Shown: positions 53,761-64,000 of the stretch, one piece after another | Layout of the letters: every line of letters starts with the position of its first letter | Position numbering within the stretch: position 1 is the stretch's first letter | NCBI RefSeq assembly: GCF_947179165.1 | Contig: NC_077247.1 | Location: forward strand, 16,847,501 to 16,911,500 | Length of the DNA stretch: 64,000 nt | Direction: 5' to 3' | DNA from: Solanum dulcamara | Lineage: Eukaryota; Streptophyta; Magnoliopsida; Solanales; Solanaceae | Notes under the pieces: model-generated | The model's input: the letters and a program-made list of their open reading frames with translations, nothing else | Told to the model about the DNA's origin: nothing | Database searches by the model: none | Position numbers and translations under genes: made by a program

Positions 53761-56376
53761 TATAACACCAAAAAATAATTCTAAGACAAAATTCGAACCA
53801 TACTTCATATGTGTATAGGATTATACTGGATTATTCATGTGTGTTAAGATTCATTCTTAAGTGTAGGAAGTGTACCGGAAGTGATTTAGGGTCATTAAGG
53901 ACCTCTAGTACTAAGTCGAGTTTAAAGTCTTTCCTACCTGCTAAGTTTTTCCATGAAATAATGTAAGGGTCAATTTCAAACTATCATATCTCTTTAAATT
54001 TGAAAGGTTAGGTGGCCCATAACCAACCAAATTAAAGGTCTATTAGTATTCTTTCCAAATCCACCAAGTTTGCATTAATTCAAATTTGGAGTAAAAAGTT
54101 ATGATCGTTTTATTATAGACACTCCAGTTTGAGAATTCTGTCCAGGTTCCATGAACAGACAATTAATGACTGTAAAACCAGTTATGGGCCGTCATTCCTG
54201 CTCAGGGAATTGGATTAGAGGCTAGAAATTCTTGCCTGAATTCCATGAAATTAATCCATGAGCCGTTGATAATTTTACAAGCCGTAAAAGGGTGTAGACA
54301 ATGTATATCATTCGTATATCAAGTATATCAGACGTATATCAAATTTTTCAGATTTTATAAAAACGATATTTTGAGTTTTTTCTCACTTCCCACCCTTTGG
54401 TCGACCCAAGTAACCCCCAAAAGCTCTCTTTATTTCTACTAAGTCTTGGTAAGTATTTTTCATGATTTTACAACATAAATTCTAGAATTTCTACAAGATT
54501 TTAACAACAAATCCTTTTCCTATCTCTAGTGAAATCAAAAACTCAATTCAAGGGTTCAAAACTTGATTTTTGAGCAAGTCCATCAAGATTTCTTCCTTCC
54601 AAATCAAGGTAAGCATACTCTCATAATTTTCAAGTGATTTTAACATGTAATTATGTATCCTAAGCCAGAATCTACCATCAAAACATAGGGTTTTCAAGAA
54701 ACGAATACAAAAATTTCAAGAAAGGATTTCTTGATTGTTCTTCATCAAATTAGGGTTATTCTTCAATATTTTTGGCGATTTTAAAGTATTTAAGGCTACC
54801 ATAGTGAGGAACTTAGTTCTTCCTCACACTCTACATCAACAGTTTTAGTTAGTAAGATCAAAGTTGGGTTCTTCATCTTGAAGCTTCAAGTTCAACGATT
54901 CTATCAAGGCTTTTCATTTCAAGTATGTGGGATTTCATCAATAGCAATCCTTTTATCCCAAAGAAACCTCAGTTCTTCAATATTTGAATTGTATAGAATC
55001 TAGCATTTTCATGATCAACATGGTTTTCAATTTATTTTAGTTTATCTTCATTATCGGTCTATAAATACATGTACTTAATTGTATTTTCATGAATCCTAAT
55101 AACATGTTGCGTCTTTTAAATTGCATATTTTAGTCAGAATACAAAAGTTTTCATGATTTACTTTATGCTTAGTTTTTCAGTCCATATGTAAGCATCTATG
55201 GGTTGAATCATTCACTACTGCGGTGTATTTAATCAACAGATTGCCATTTTCTGTTATCAACATTCAATCTCCCTTTTATGCATAAGATACTTTCAGATAA
55301 AGTGTCTATTATTTTAATATCAATTTTTCAGTATTCTTGAGCTATTCAAATTATCAGTATTATTCAGTTTAACAATATAAATTCAATTGGGAGTATTACT
55401 TAGCACCGAGCAAACGTATGGATGAAAGTTCACCTGTTAGTTAGGACTGAGACCTGTAGTAACAATTCTTAAGTCGTAGAACTACTGCACCGTAGGTTTT
55501 TAAAGCTCACCCATAACACCAGGACTGACACCTTAGTTCTTTTTGAACATCGTTTAGTGGTACCACATCAAATCAGGTCTGTATTTATACCCTGACAATG
55601 TACATCGTACCCTATTTGATAGGAATTATACATCGAACTCTATGTTTAGCTGACATGGTTATATGTCAGTTGATAGTATCTCCTATAATTTAGTTTCAGA
55701 TTATTGCATTAACCTTGCATTCAGTTATTTCAGTTTTAGTATTTATCAATTGCATGTTTTACTACTTGGTCATTGCATGAGTTCATGTATTTCATTTTCA
55801 TATTCAGTTTAGCATTTCAGATTCGTTATGTTCAGTTTTATATATTATTGTGCATATCTCACATATTTAGTACATTAAAAGTACTGATCACATACCTCTT
55901 TTGTCTACATTTTTTATGTGATGTAGATTTAGGTGCTTACTATCAGAATCTCAGTCAGTCGGATCACAGCTTTCAGGCTACAAGTGATGAGTTCTCTTAT
56001 TTCGAGAACTCTAGTCAGTCTATATTTTTTATATTTTATTTATGTTTTGATGTATTGATTAAGGGAAACATGTGGTCATGCCCCGGCTACCTACCGTTAG
56101 TGTTAGTAGAGGATTTATAGACAGTCAATTAGAGTTGTTGTATTCAGTTTACTTAATTCAAATTTCTTTTCAAATTACAGTTGTTGAAAACAAAAACTTT
56201 GTTCAGTAATATATTGAACCAACTATTTTATAATTATGTTTCCGCCCATTCATTTTGATTCTTATACATGTTTATATTTAGTGGCTCATGACTTATGCCA
56301 GTATCAAGAGTTAGCTTGGGGTCACTTATGACTTTAAGCACCGTGTTACGACTAGGGATAGTCTTGGATCGTGACA
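53761..56376 (+). mobile_element. Probable solo LTR (2616 bp)
   Basis: Starts TATAACACC (a TGTAACACC with one change) and ends GGATCGTGACA. It is flanked by aaaag (53756-53760) and gaaag (56377-56381), a five-base duplication with one mismatch. It contains exact repeats of 'cgtatatcaa' (54310-54340) and 'cttagcaccgagcaaacg' like other LTRs. No coding domain. Confidence 0.65.
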
Positions 56377-56381
56377 GAAAG

Positions 56382-57665
56382 AGGGTACCAACATATCTCA
56401 TATCAGAGCAATTTTTATAATATTGGGTCCGTGCTGACACGTATATAACCCCCTAGTTATATTAAAAGCAGAAATTCCAAAATATAAAAATAAAATTACC
56501 TATACCCTTTAGTATAACCTGCTAGGGGAGATCTCTTATGTGATAAGGTGAAACTTTTGATTAAAAAAATATTTTTTCACACAAACTTTCGTTGTTGCAC
56601 TATTTCTCACATGTCTAATATCTTACTTCTTTCCTTATAGATGAAACAAATATGGTATATAGTGTGTGGGAACCGAAATTTGTGTAGATGAAAAACTTAT
56701 AATTAGTTATATAGTAAAGAATTATGGTTAAATCTTTTTTTTCAATTCTAAATGGGTTGCATACAAAGTTAAGTAAAATTTTGAACTTTCTTTTGGTGTT
56801 TTAAGCCTCTTGCTCCATTTGTATTGAATTAAACGTTGTTATTAGCAATCTCATATATTGAGTTAAAAAATTAAAAATCACTTAGGGTGGTTGAACTTAT
56901 TGGAAGTATAATTAGAGTATTTTATTGCTAAGGCATGCACAAAAAAAATGTCATCTTCAACTTAATAATTTTTTTTACTAACTGAAGGTATAGGTTCACT
57001 CTGAGACAATATATACACACTTTTATGAGGAATGATGTCAAAAATATTTAAGTGTTAATAATTTCAAATGACTTGATTTCCCAAAAAACAACTTTAGTAT
57101 ATTAGACTATATTTGATTTGTATATTATTTATTTGAATACACTGTTTATGATATATGAGTTGTTAGATATATCACACTGTCTACAATAATTTTTTTCAAG
57201 TGGGAAAAATAAATTGTAATCACAAAATAAATAAAAATTGATTTTATTTATTAAAATTGTGAGGATAACTCTATTTATTTCTTAATTATTTTTTTAAAAA
57301 AATTCTCCGTTATTTGAGGACTACTAATAGCATATTTTCAAACGTAGGTTGATTTGTTCCTCCTTTAGATATATTTAATCACGGGGCAAATTTTGAGAAA
57401 GACTATATTTGATGTCTTGATTTTTTTATGAATATACCAAGATTAGATTATGAGATATTTGAGATGCCCTTTTCAAGGGAATAGGTGTCCCTTTCTATAG
57501 GCTTGAGAAAGGTTTAACGTAGACTAGCCTCCAATATTTTTTATTTTTCTATTTAATTATCTCAAGTTTAATCGGAATAACGGGACCAAAGTGAAATACC
57601 AAAATAATATATATAGTTAAATTTTACTTATGGATAATATTATTTCATCAGAAGTCATGATCTAC
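56382..57665. other. AT-rich spacer, nothing recognised
   Basis: 1.28 kb with no open frame of note, no repeat and no transposon end that I can support. The word catatcagagcaa at 56398-56410 is a partial match to a tRNA-Met primer site, so remains of an internal retroelement region are possible. Confidence 0.45.
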
Positions 57666-58888
57666 TGTCACGATCCAAACTAGGACCTAGATGTGACACA
57701 ACGATTAGGATTGCGGAAGAAATACCAACCAAGCTTCTTAGCATATCATAAGCATACATAAGGCAAACAATAAGCGGAAACTCATAAAATTCCAAAGAGA
57801 CATAACATATCTAGAGAGAATCAAGACAACATAAACTTCTTACACATATGCTCAACATGCCTCTACATGACTATATAGGAAGGGGACTAGGACATATTCC
57901 TAGATCAACCTCAAGAAAGTAATAACATGACATATGATAATCTCAAAACATCAACATAGTCTAAAATTGATAATAAAAGGAAGAATGACTCGATTTGCCT
58001 CGAAGCATGATGACTCACCACAAACTATTCAAGCCACAAGAATAAGATGGAGCATTCGTCCCTACATTGTGATATAATGTAAGCAATAAAGTATGTGTTA
58101 GTACGTTTGAGTACGTTTGAATGTACAAGTATGTAGGCAATACAATGCATAGTGTAAACCATGTTGTGCAAATGACCATTTCAAATAACATGATAAGAGA
58201 AGTAGTGAAATTATTAGTAGGCATAAGCAAAGTCAAAGAACTTTAAATCATAAGAGTGTCATATCAAAATAAAGGATAGGAGTAGTCTTGTAAAGCATCA
58301 TAAGGACCATACATATGTGGGAGATAATTGTAACCGATAATAAGATCATGCGAGCTATTACATGAAATCCCGATGTAACTCCCACGTCGAGGAAGATAGA
58401 GACTACTTTTCAAGGTAGACTTCATATCATTATCACCATTAGGTGCTATATGTGAATCCACTAGCTAGTTCATATTGGCAAACCTACGGTGGCAATGCAG
58501 TTTAAGGGACTTAGAGGTTGCTACTATGGCTTAGGTCGAGCCTCCACCTCAAAGTTCTCTCGGTTCTAAGTCAACATTCCACGGAATACATATCATATCA
58601 TAAATCATACAATACATATCATATCATAAATCATAAGCTTTTCATAATCATATTTCATAAAATCGTTCATAGGAATTGCTCATTATCATGTGATTCATGT
58701 AATGTGGGGCCTTCCATCATTACGAATCTTTTTTATAGAAACATCATTAGGGTCTTAAGTCACCCTCATTCATATAACTTGATTGTACACTTGAAATATA
58801 TGATCATAGCTTATACGTGATATTAGGGTAGAAACATGAATACATGATCAATTGACTTGAAAATCATAAAATTGGCTTGAAAACATGC

Positions 58889-58896
58889 ATGATCAT
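58889..58896. repeat. hAT target-site duplication (atgatcat), left
   Basis: Identical to 59878-59885; eight bases, as produced by hAT transposases. The site is palindromic. Confidence 0.85.
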
Positions 58897-59877
58897 TAGG
58901 GTTGTTCAAAATCGACCGCTACCAATAATCCAACCGCAAAATTGGCTTATTGGCTTATTGGTATTGGGTTATCGGATTAGCGGGTGGGGAATGGATTTAA
59001 ATTTTATAATTAATGGCTTATCGGTGTGGGGGACGGATTACTCAATTTTATTATTGGGTAAACCATTAACCCGCTAAGAATTTATTATATTTTATTATAT
59101 TTTTATCCCTAAACATATAAAATATGTCTGGTAATTATAATTTGTAAACCTAAAAATAAGTTTCAATAGGACAAGTCCATTTAGTTAAATAGGCCAAGCT
59201 CATTTAATTAAATAGGTCAAGCCCATTTAGAGTATAAGACTGTCGAGAAGGCCCTTACAAATGAGCCTGATATGCAGAGAAATAAAGCCTCATTAGAATA
59301 CTGGGATTTAGAATTAAGTGCTCATGTATGTCACAAGCCCCATGCATTTTTATTTTATTTTCTGCTCATTTCTGTCAATTAATTAGTCTTTCCTCCCTAA
59401 AATGTACCTGCTTTATTTCCAGGGATCTGAGGTTACAAAGTCGCAGCTCAAGAATTGGTAAGGGTGATATTTCTTTTATTTTGTTAATACCTTTAAATAG
59501 TTTATCTTAAACTATTTTATTGTCAGAATGGTGTGGGTCTAAATATATTTATTACAAGGTACCTAAATGATTTATTCTTTTTAGTTTTTACACCTGTGTA
59601 CTGCTTTCCCACTATGAGTGCCAGCATCCATGAATACCCAAGTTACTGTTTCACATCCTACTACCTTTTGAAACATAGATGTCTGTCCAGTGGCATGCTG
59701 AGTCAACAAAATACCTATACTTAACCGATAGACCGTTCGATAACCGTCCGATAATTATTAATCCGATATCGAACCAACCGATATCTTATAGGTTGGCTAG
59801 CGGATTAGTACTTTTAAAAACCGATAACCGTTAAGTCAAACCGTTAAATATAATAATCCGTCCGATAAGCAGCCCTA
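58897..59877. mobile_element. Non-autonomous hAT-like element (981 bp) carrying exon-like DNA
   Basis: Ends are TAGGGTTGTTC and, reversed, TAGGGCTGCTTATCGG, short imperfect inverted repeats with an 8-bp duplication ATGATCAT. Both end regions are rich in ccgataaccgt/attggcttatcgg words, as in plant hAT MITEs. The middle (59130-59720) is different in style. It has blocks bounded by splice-like sites: 59423-59457 (after tttatttccag, before gtaaggg) and 59527-59558 (after ttattgtcag, before gtacct). Gene capture is inference; no transposase is present. Confidence 0.8.
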
Positions 59878-60734
59878 ATGATCATATACTTTATATCAAC
59901 CCATTCATAATTCATAAAAATAATATCAATTGGAAGCATAACTAAAAATACTCATAATCCCCTACATGAACACTAAAGATCAGTGTAGTAAAATTCAAAG
60001 AAAACCTCATCAATTTCGTACAATAATCGTTAATTTATATTGAAATAGGATCATAATCACAATTGAAAATCATAATTCATGCAATTGGAATATGGATCAT
60101 AAACTCATAAAATTACATACTTGAATTTTGATAAAAAAGATGAGAAATTGGTTAGGCTCCATGGGTGAAAGTACCTTAGGATGAAATACTCACATACCTT
60201 GAGTGAGAAGACTAAAGAAATTTGAGAAAACTTGGACTTTTAATGGAGAGTTTGAGAGAATTCTTTGAGGATCTTCAATGGAGTCTTTGAGAGTTTTTGT
60301 AGAGAGAGAATTATTTGAATATGTGAATTGTAGAAAAATGAAGGAAATTAGAAGTTTAGGTTACTTTATAGAGCCAAATTAGGTCCTAAAAGTGTTCAGA
60401 TTAATTAACTAATAGTTAGGAAAATGTCCAAAGTGTCCCCACTTAAAAACTGAATTCGGACAAAAAATCTAAGCCAAGTTCGCGACGCGGACTTATTCCC
60501 TGATAGACCAATTTTGAGCGAATGAGATTTTGGCCAGATTTTAACTTGGAAAAATATTATACTATGGGGGAGCAGATCCGCGATGTGGTCCTATCGCGCA
60601 CCCTACTGTTTGTGCTATTTCTTGGAAAAATTTATCTTCCGAAATACAGGTCCTAAAGATCCACCGAGGCCATTTTTGCAATGCTTAACCTTATTATATC
60701 ATATTCCAACCTTTAAACGCTCGGGATAATTATA

Positions 60735-60755
60735 ATATCTCCCCCTTGAGAATAT
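60735..60755 (-). promoter_or_regulatory. Polypurine tract of the right-edge chromovirus
   Basis: The minus strand reads ctcaagggggagatat just before the 3' LTR, the plus-strand primer of LTR elements. Confidence 0.85.
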
Positions 60756-61079
60756 TCATCCTCGAAGGAGGTAGAACTAGCTTAAGTAGAGTCGAGTGTA
60801 TAGCCTAACAACCCAGCATGAATGCAATAATGCAATTTAAATATTATTTAAAATCAGGTTCATGAGTATGCATGCATGCGATGAGACATAGAGAGGTTGG
60901 AACGTGAGAGTTTGGAGGATTTGAGCTAGATAGTTAAATACCTTATGCCGGAATGGAAGGAAAAAGCTAAAAATATTGTTTTATCATGTCCGCTTCTAAT
61001 TTCCATGTAGCACTTTCAACTTCTTGGTTTCTCCACAATACTTTAATGGATGCAACTTCTTTTTACTCAACTTTTTAAC
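60756..61079 (-). pseudogene. Right-edge chromovirus chromodomain remnant and 3' untranslated region
   Basis: A stop at 61080 follows EEVSIEILGW. Degenerate sequence (60995-61079) still aligns in outline with the chromodomain of the outer element, beyond that stop. The rest (60756-60990) is untranslated. Confidence 0.5.
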
Positions 61080-61574
61080 TTACCAGCCCAAAATTTCAAT
61101 CGAAACCTCCTCATAAGTCAAGTTTTCTTCAACACTCACATTACCCAAAGGTACAATGGCATTGGGATCACCAACACGTTTTCTCAACATTGATACATGA
61201 AATACCGGGTGAACCAAAGCTAATTCCAATGGCAAATCAAGCTCATAGACCACCTTACCAATACGCTTTAGGATTCTATATAGGCCAACATATCGGGGAC
61301 TAAGCTTCCTCTTCTTTCCAAAATGCATTAATCCTTTCATGCGCGAAATCTTCAAATAAACCCAATCTTCCACATCGAACTCAAGTTCTCTCCTTCTAAC
61401 ATCCAGATAAGACTTTTGACTACTTTGGGTAGCCTTTAACCTTTCTCGAATAAGCTTGACCTTTTCCAAGGCCTCAAACACTAATTCAGGCCTTAACAAG
61501 GCACGCTCTCCTACTTTGAACCATCCAATAGATAATTGGCATCTTCTTCCATACAAGGCTTCGAATGGTGCCAT
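61080..61574 (-). pseudogene. Right-edge chromovirus integrase C-terminal region
   Basis: An open block of 164 codons: MAPFEALYGRRCQLSIGWFK, VEDWVYLKISRMKGLMHFGK, LSPRYVGLYRILKRIGKVVY and LALVHPVFHVSMLRKRVGDP. It is the longest intact gypsy block in the window. It covers the GPY/F-type module and the stretch before the chromodomain. The upstream catalytic core is in other frames. Confidence 0.85.
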
Positions 61575-62150
61575 TCCAATACTTGAACGGTAATATTATT
61601 ATAAGCGAATTCAACTAACAATAGGTGATCATCTCAACTTCATTTGAAATTAAGCACACACGCCCTCAACATATCTTCTAGAGTTTGGATTGTTCTTTCG
61701 GCTTGTCTATTGGTTTGAGGGTGAAATGCGGTGCTTAGCTTAACTTTTGTGCCAAAACCCCTTTGAAAGGACTTTCAAAAGTGAGAAGTGAATTAAGTAC
61801 CACGATCCGAAATGATGGATAAAGGAACACCATGTAACTTTACCAATTCTCGAATATACATCTTAGCATAATCTTCGGTATTATAAAAAGTCTTAACCGA
61901 TAGAAAATAGGTTGACTTGATCATTCTATCCACTACCACCCAAATTAAATCATGTTTTTTTCAGATATGAGCCAGACCCGTTATGAAGTCTATGTTCACA
62001 TCTTCCTACTTCCAAGTAGGAATTTCAATATCTTGGGCTAGACTTCCCGATCTTTGATGTTAAACTTTCACTTGTTGGCAATTTGGACATTCCGCCACAA
62101 GCTTTGCTATGTCCCTTTTCAATCATCCCACCAATACACTTCCCTCAAAT
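61575..62150 (-). pseudogene. Right-edge chromovirus integrase zinc site and catalytic core, broken
   Basis: Readable on the minus strand: the zinc-site end around 62050-62110 (CPNCQQVKV-like, frame-broken), MNIDFITGLAHI (first Asp) near 62005, LHGVPLSIISDRGT (second Asp) near 61815, and a HPQTNRQAERTIQ stretch with the catalytic Glu kept near 61705. Multiple stops (for example near 61800 and 61650) break it. Confidence 0.75.
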
Positions 62151-62541
62151 CTCTATACATTTTAGTGGATACTAGATGTATAGAATATTTAGAGCTATGG
62201 GTTTCACTCAATATCATTTCTTTTAGACACTCAACATTAGGAACACATAACCGACCTTGGTAAAAAAATACTCCATCTCCCCTTTGTGATAAAACCTAAA
62301 TCTTCTTATCAACCACCAACTTCTTCAACTCAACTAAAGTTGGATCCATATCTTGTTTTGCCTTTACATCCACTATCAATGATGATTTTGAACTATTTTG
62401 AATAAGAATACAACCCTCATTAGAGCCACTCAACCTTACCCCCAAATGGGTTAATCGGTGCACATCTTTAACCAACTCCTTCTTACCATCTTCAACATGA
62501 GCAACACAATTAAGAGCATCAGCAACAATATTTGCTTTACC
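62151..62541 (-). pseudogene. Right-edge chromovirus linker between RNase H and integrase
   Basis: Minus-strand pieces match the linker seen in the other two gypsy elements (QNSSKSSLIVDVKAKQDMDP-like region near 62340-62410, and ADALNCVAHVEDGKKE near 62470-62525). No enzymatic domain. Confidence 0.65.
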
Positions 62542-62907
62542 CTAATGGTACAACACACTTATATCATAATCATTTAATAGTTCAAGCCACATTCTTTGCC
62601 TAAGGTTCAAGTCCTCTTGGATTAACACATATTGCAAGCTTTTGTGGTTGATAAATATTTCAACATGCAACCCATAAAGATAGTGACGCCAAATTTTCAA
62701 TGAAAAAACAACTGCCGCCAATTCAAGATCATAAGTTGGGTAGTTTCGTTCATGCACTTTTAGTTGTCTAGAGGCATATGCTATAAACTTTCCATGTCTC
62801 ACCAAAACACAACCCAATCCAACTCCTGAGGCATCACAATATACAACAAACCCATTCAGACTTTCCAGTAATATCAAAATAGGAGATGACGTAAGTCGAT
62901 CCTTCAA
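62542..62907 (-). pseudogene. Right-edge chromovirus RNase H domain
   Basis: An open block of 121 codons: [19 protein letters not shown] (first catalytic Asp), [20 protein letters not shown] (Glu) and [20 protein letters not shown]. In active relatives the FTDHKSL position carries the third acidic residue; here it is Asn (codon AAC), so metal binding is impaired. It stops at 62542 after ISVLYH. Confidence 0.85.
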
Positions 62908-63510
62908 TATTTGAAAACTTCTTTCACACTCATCCGACTATTGGAACTTCATCTTCTTTTGGGTCAACATAGTCAAAGGCGATGCAATAGATGAAAATCA
63001 CTCTACAAATCTTCTATAATATCTAGCCAAAGCCAAGAAACTACGAATATCTGAAGGAGACAATGGTCTAGGCCAATTCTTTACTGCCTCCATTTTCTTT
63101 GGGTCATCCATGATACCATCACCGGAAATAAAGTGACCATGAAATGCCATGGACTTCAACCAAAATTCACATTTACTAAACTTGACAAATATTGCTTATC
63201 CCTCAAAGTTTGCAACAAAATTCTCAAGTGACTCATATGCTCTTTTTCATTTCAGGAATAAATCAATATATCATTAATAAAAACCACCATAAACATATCT
63301 AAGTACGGTCTGAAAATTCAATTCATCAAGTCTATGAAAATAGAGGGAGCGTTAGTCAACCCAAATGACATAACCAAAAATTCAAAATGACCATACCTTG
63401 TTCGAAATATCATCTTAGGAATGTCACACTCCCATACTCTCAGTTGGTAATAACCGGATCGGAGATCAATTTTAAAGAAGTGACTTGCACCTTGGAATTG
63501 ATCAAACAAA
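62908..63510 (-). pseudogene. Right-edge chromovirus reverse transcriptase, catalytic Asp lost
   Basis: An open piece (63509-63318) encodes [15 protein letters not shown] and [20 protein letters not shown]. The catalytic strand follows after a stop and reads VVFINDILIYS near 63265-63295. The first of the two adjacent Asp residues is Asn (AAT). The thumb and connection to RNase H (63000-63200) are frame-broken. Confidence 0.85.
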
Positions 63511-64000
63511 TCATCTATTCTTGGAATGAGAGATTTTTTTTATGGTGACATTATTCATTTGCTGGTAATCTATACACATGCGAAGTGACCCATCCTTCTT
63601 TCTAACAAACAACACGGGAGCACCCCATGGTGAAATACTTGGCCTTATGAAACCCTTATCTAACAAATCTTTCAATTATTCCTTCAACTCATTGAGTTCC
63701 GTCGGGGCCATACAGTAAAATAGAAATGGGTTGAGTGTCGAAAAGAAGATCTATACGGAAATCAATTTTCCTTTCAGGAGGAATATCGAGCAAATCATCA
63801 AAATCACATAGGGAAATTTATTTATAATGGGAAATGACTCAATAGTAGGAGATTCAGAATTTATATTCCTAACTCGCACTAGATGATAGATACCCTTAGA
63901 AATCATTTTTCGGTATTTTAGGCGCAATATGAATCGAACCCCTAAATATCGAACCATTACCCTTCCACTCAAGGATCGGCTCATTAGGAAATTTGAATTT
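63511..64000 (-). pseudogene. Right-edge chromovirus RT N-terminal part and protease-RT linker
   Basis: Pieces of the RT start ([17 protein letters not shown] and [11 protein letters not shown] near 63550-63640) and the linker before it (63751-63984: YHLVRVRNINSESPTIESFP) are readable. The element continues past the window edge, so protease and gag are not seen. Confidence 0.7.

Larger units (their letters stand above)
57666..60734 (-). repeat. 3' LTR of the right-edge chromovirus (about 2.08 kb without the hAT element)
   Basis: The plus-strand start tgtcacgatccaaac is the reverse of a TGACA end; the other end (cgggataattata) is followed by the PPT. The initial TG of the LTR appears as TA. 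It is interrupted by the hAT-like element at 58897-59877. Confidence 0.8.
57666..64000 (-). mobile_element. Ty3/gypsy chromovirus, 3' part, runs off the right edge
   Basis: Minus-strand order from the right edge: protease end, RT, RNase H, integrase, C-terminal region, PPT, then the 3' LTR at 57666-60734. The 5' LTR, primer site and gag must lie beyond 64000. Protein similarity to the outer and inner chromoviruses is high (shared VHPVFHVSMLRK and [17 protein letters not shown]). All domains have stops or frameshifts. Confidence 0.9.

Noticed and set aside
56396..56412. A possible tRNA-Met primer site after the LTR at 53761-56376
   Set aside because: Only catatcagagca matches, it lies 20 bases from the LTR end instead of 2-5, and a near-perfect target duplication favours a solo LTR.

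Overview
This window is plant nuclear DNA made almost entirely of transposable elements and old virus-derived sequence. No intact host gene, tRNA, rRNA or CRISPR array is visible. The sequence is AT-rich and contains Copia and chromovirus (Ty3/gypsy) retrotransposons, solo LTRs beginning TGTAAC and ending GACA, Mutator-like and hAT-like DNA elements, and an endogenous pararetrovirus. This points to a dicot with a large repeat-rich genome. Solanaceae is my best guess, based on the general look of the LTRs, but the window alone does not prove it.

Layout. (1) 1-7875, minus strand: one complete unit (7823 bp) of an endogenous pararetrovirus (Caulimoviridae, petuvirus/florendovirus-like). It holds movement, capsid, protease, RT and RNase H regions, a second downstream reading frame, a tRNA-Met primer site and a short terminal repeat. 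All coding regions are broken. (2) 7876-12705: a very long ATT/GTT trinucleotide microsatellite, split by a 3.7 kb non-autonomous TIR transposon with a 9-bp target duplication. That transposon itself carries a 2.07 kb solo LTR. (3) 12706-14462: unassigned AT-rich DNA ending in a fragment of an ABCG transporter exon. (4) 14463-20021: a structurally complete but degenerate Ty1/Copia element with target duplication ACAAT. (5) About 20027-46190: a degenerate MULE (MuDR transposase) cut open twice, by a chromovirus (20882-39778, duplication GTGCT) and by a 2.8 kb solo LTR (42272-45093, duplication ATCAA). The chromovirus contains a second, minus-strand gypsy element inside its integrase (26512-37825). 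The left LTR of that element contains a further solo LTR (28742-30904, duplication ATACC). This gives four nested levels. (6) 46206-47035: a 171-174 bp tandem repeat. (7) 47036-57665: more solo or truncated LTRs, including a head-to-head inverted pair, separated by AT-rich spacers. One spacer (52.69-53.47 kb) has exon-like blocks of an unrecognised gene. (8) 57666-64000: the 3' part of a minus-strand chromovirus running off the right edge. Its LTR carries a 981-bp hAT-like element that seems to contain spliced host-gene pieces.

How it fits together: the target-site duplications give a relative order of insertion, with the MULE oldest, then the outer chromovirus, then the inner gypsy element, then the solo LTR in its LTR. 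Coding decay is widespread. Several catalytic or metal-binding residues are lost through changes compatible with G-to-A on the coding strand (Asp to Asn, Glu to Lys, Cys to Tyr, and stop codons), as expected from deamination of methylated cytosine in silenced DNA. I found no convincing new functional system. The most interesting points are the structure of the viral unit and its microsatellite junction, the patchwork LTR pair of the inner gypsy element, the gag-to-linker deletion derivative, and the gene fragments in and between transposons.
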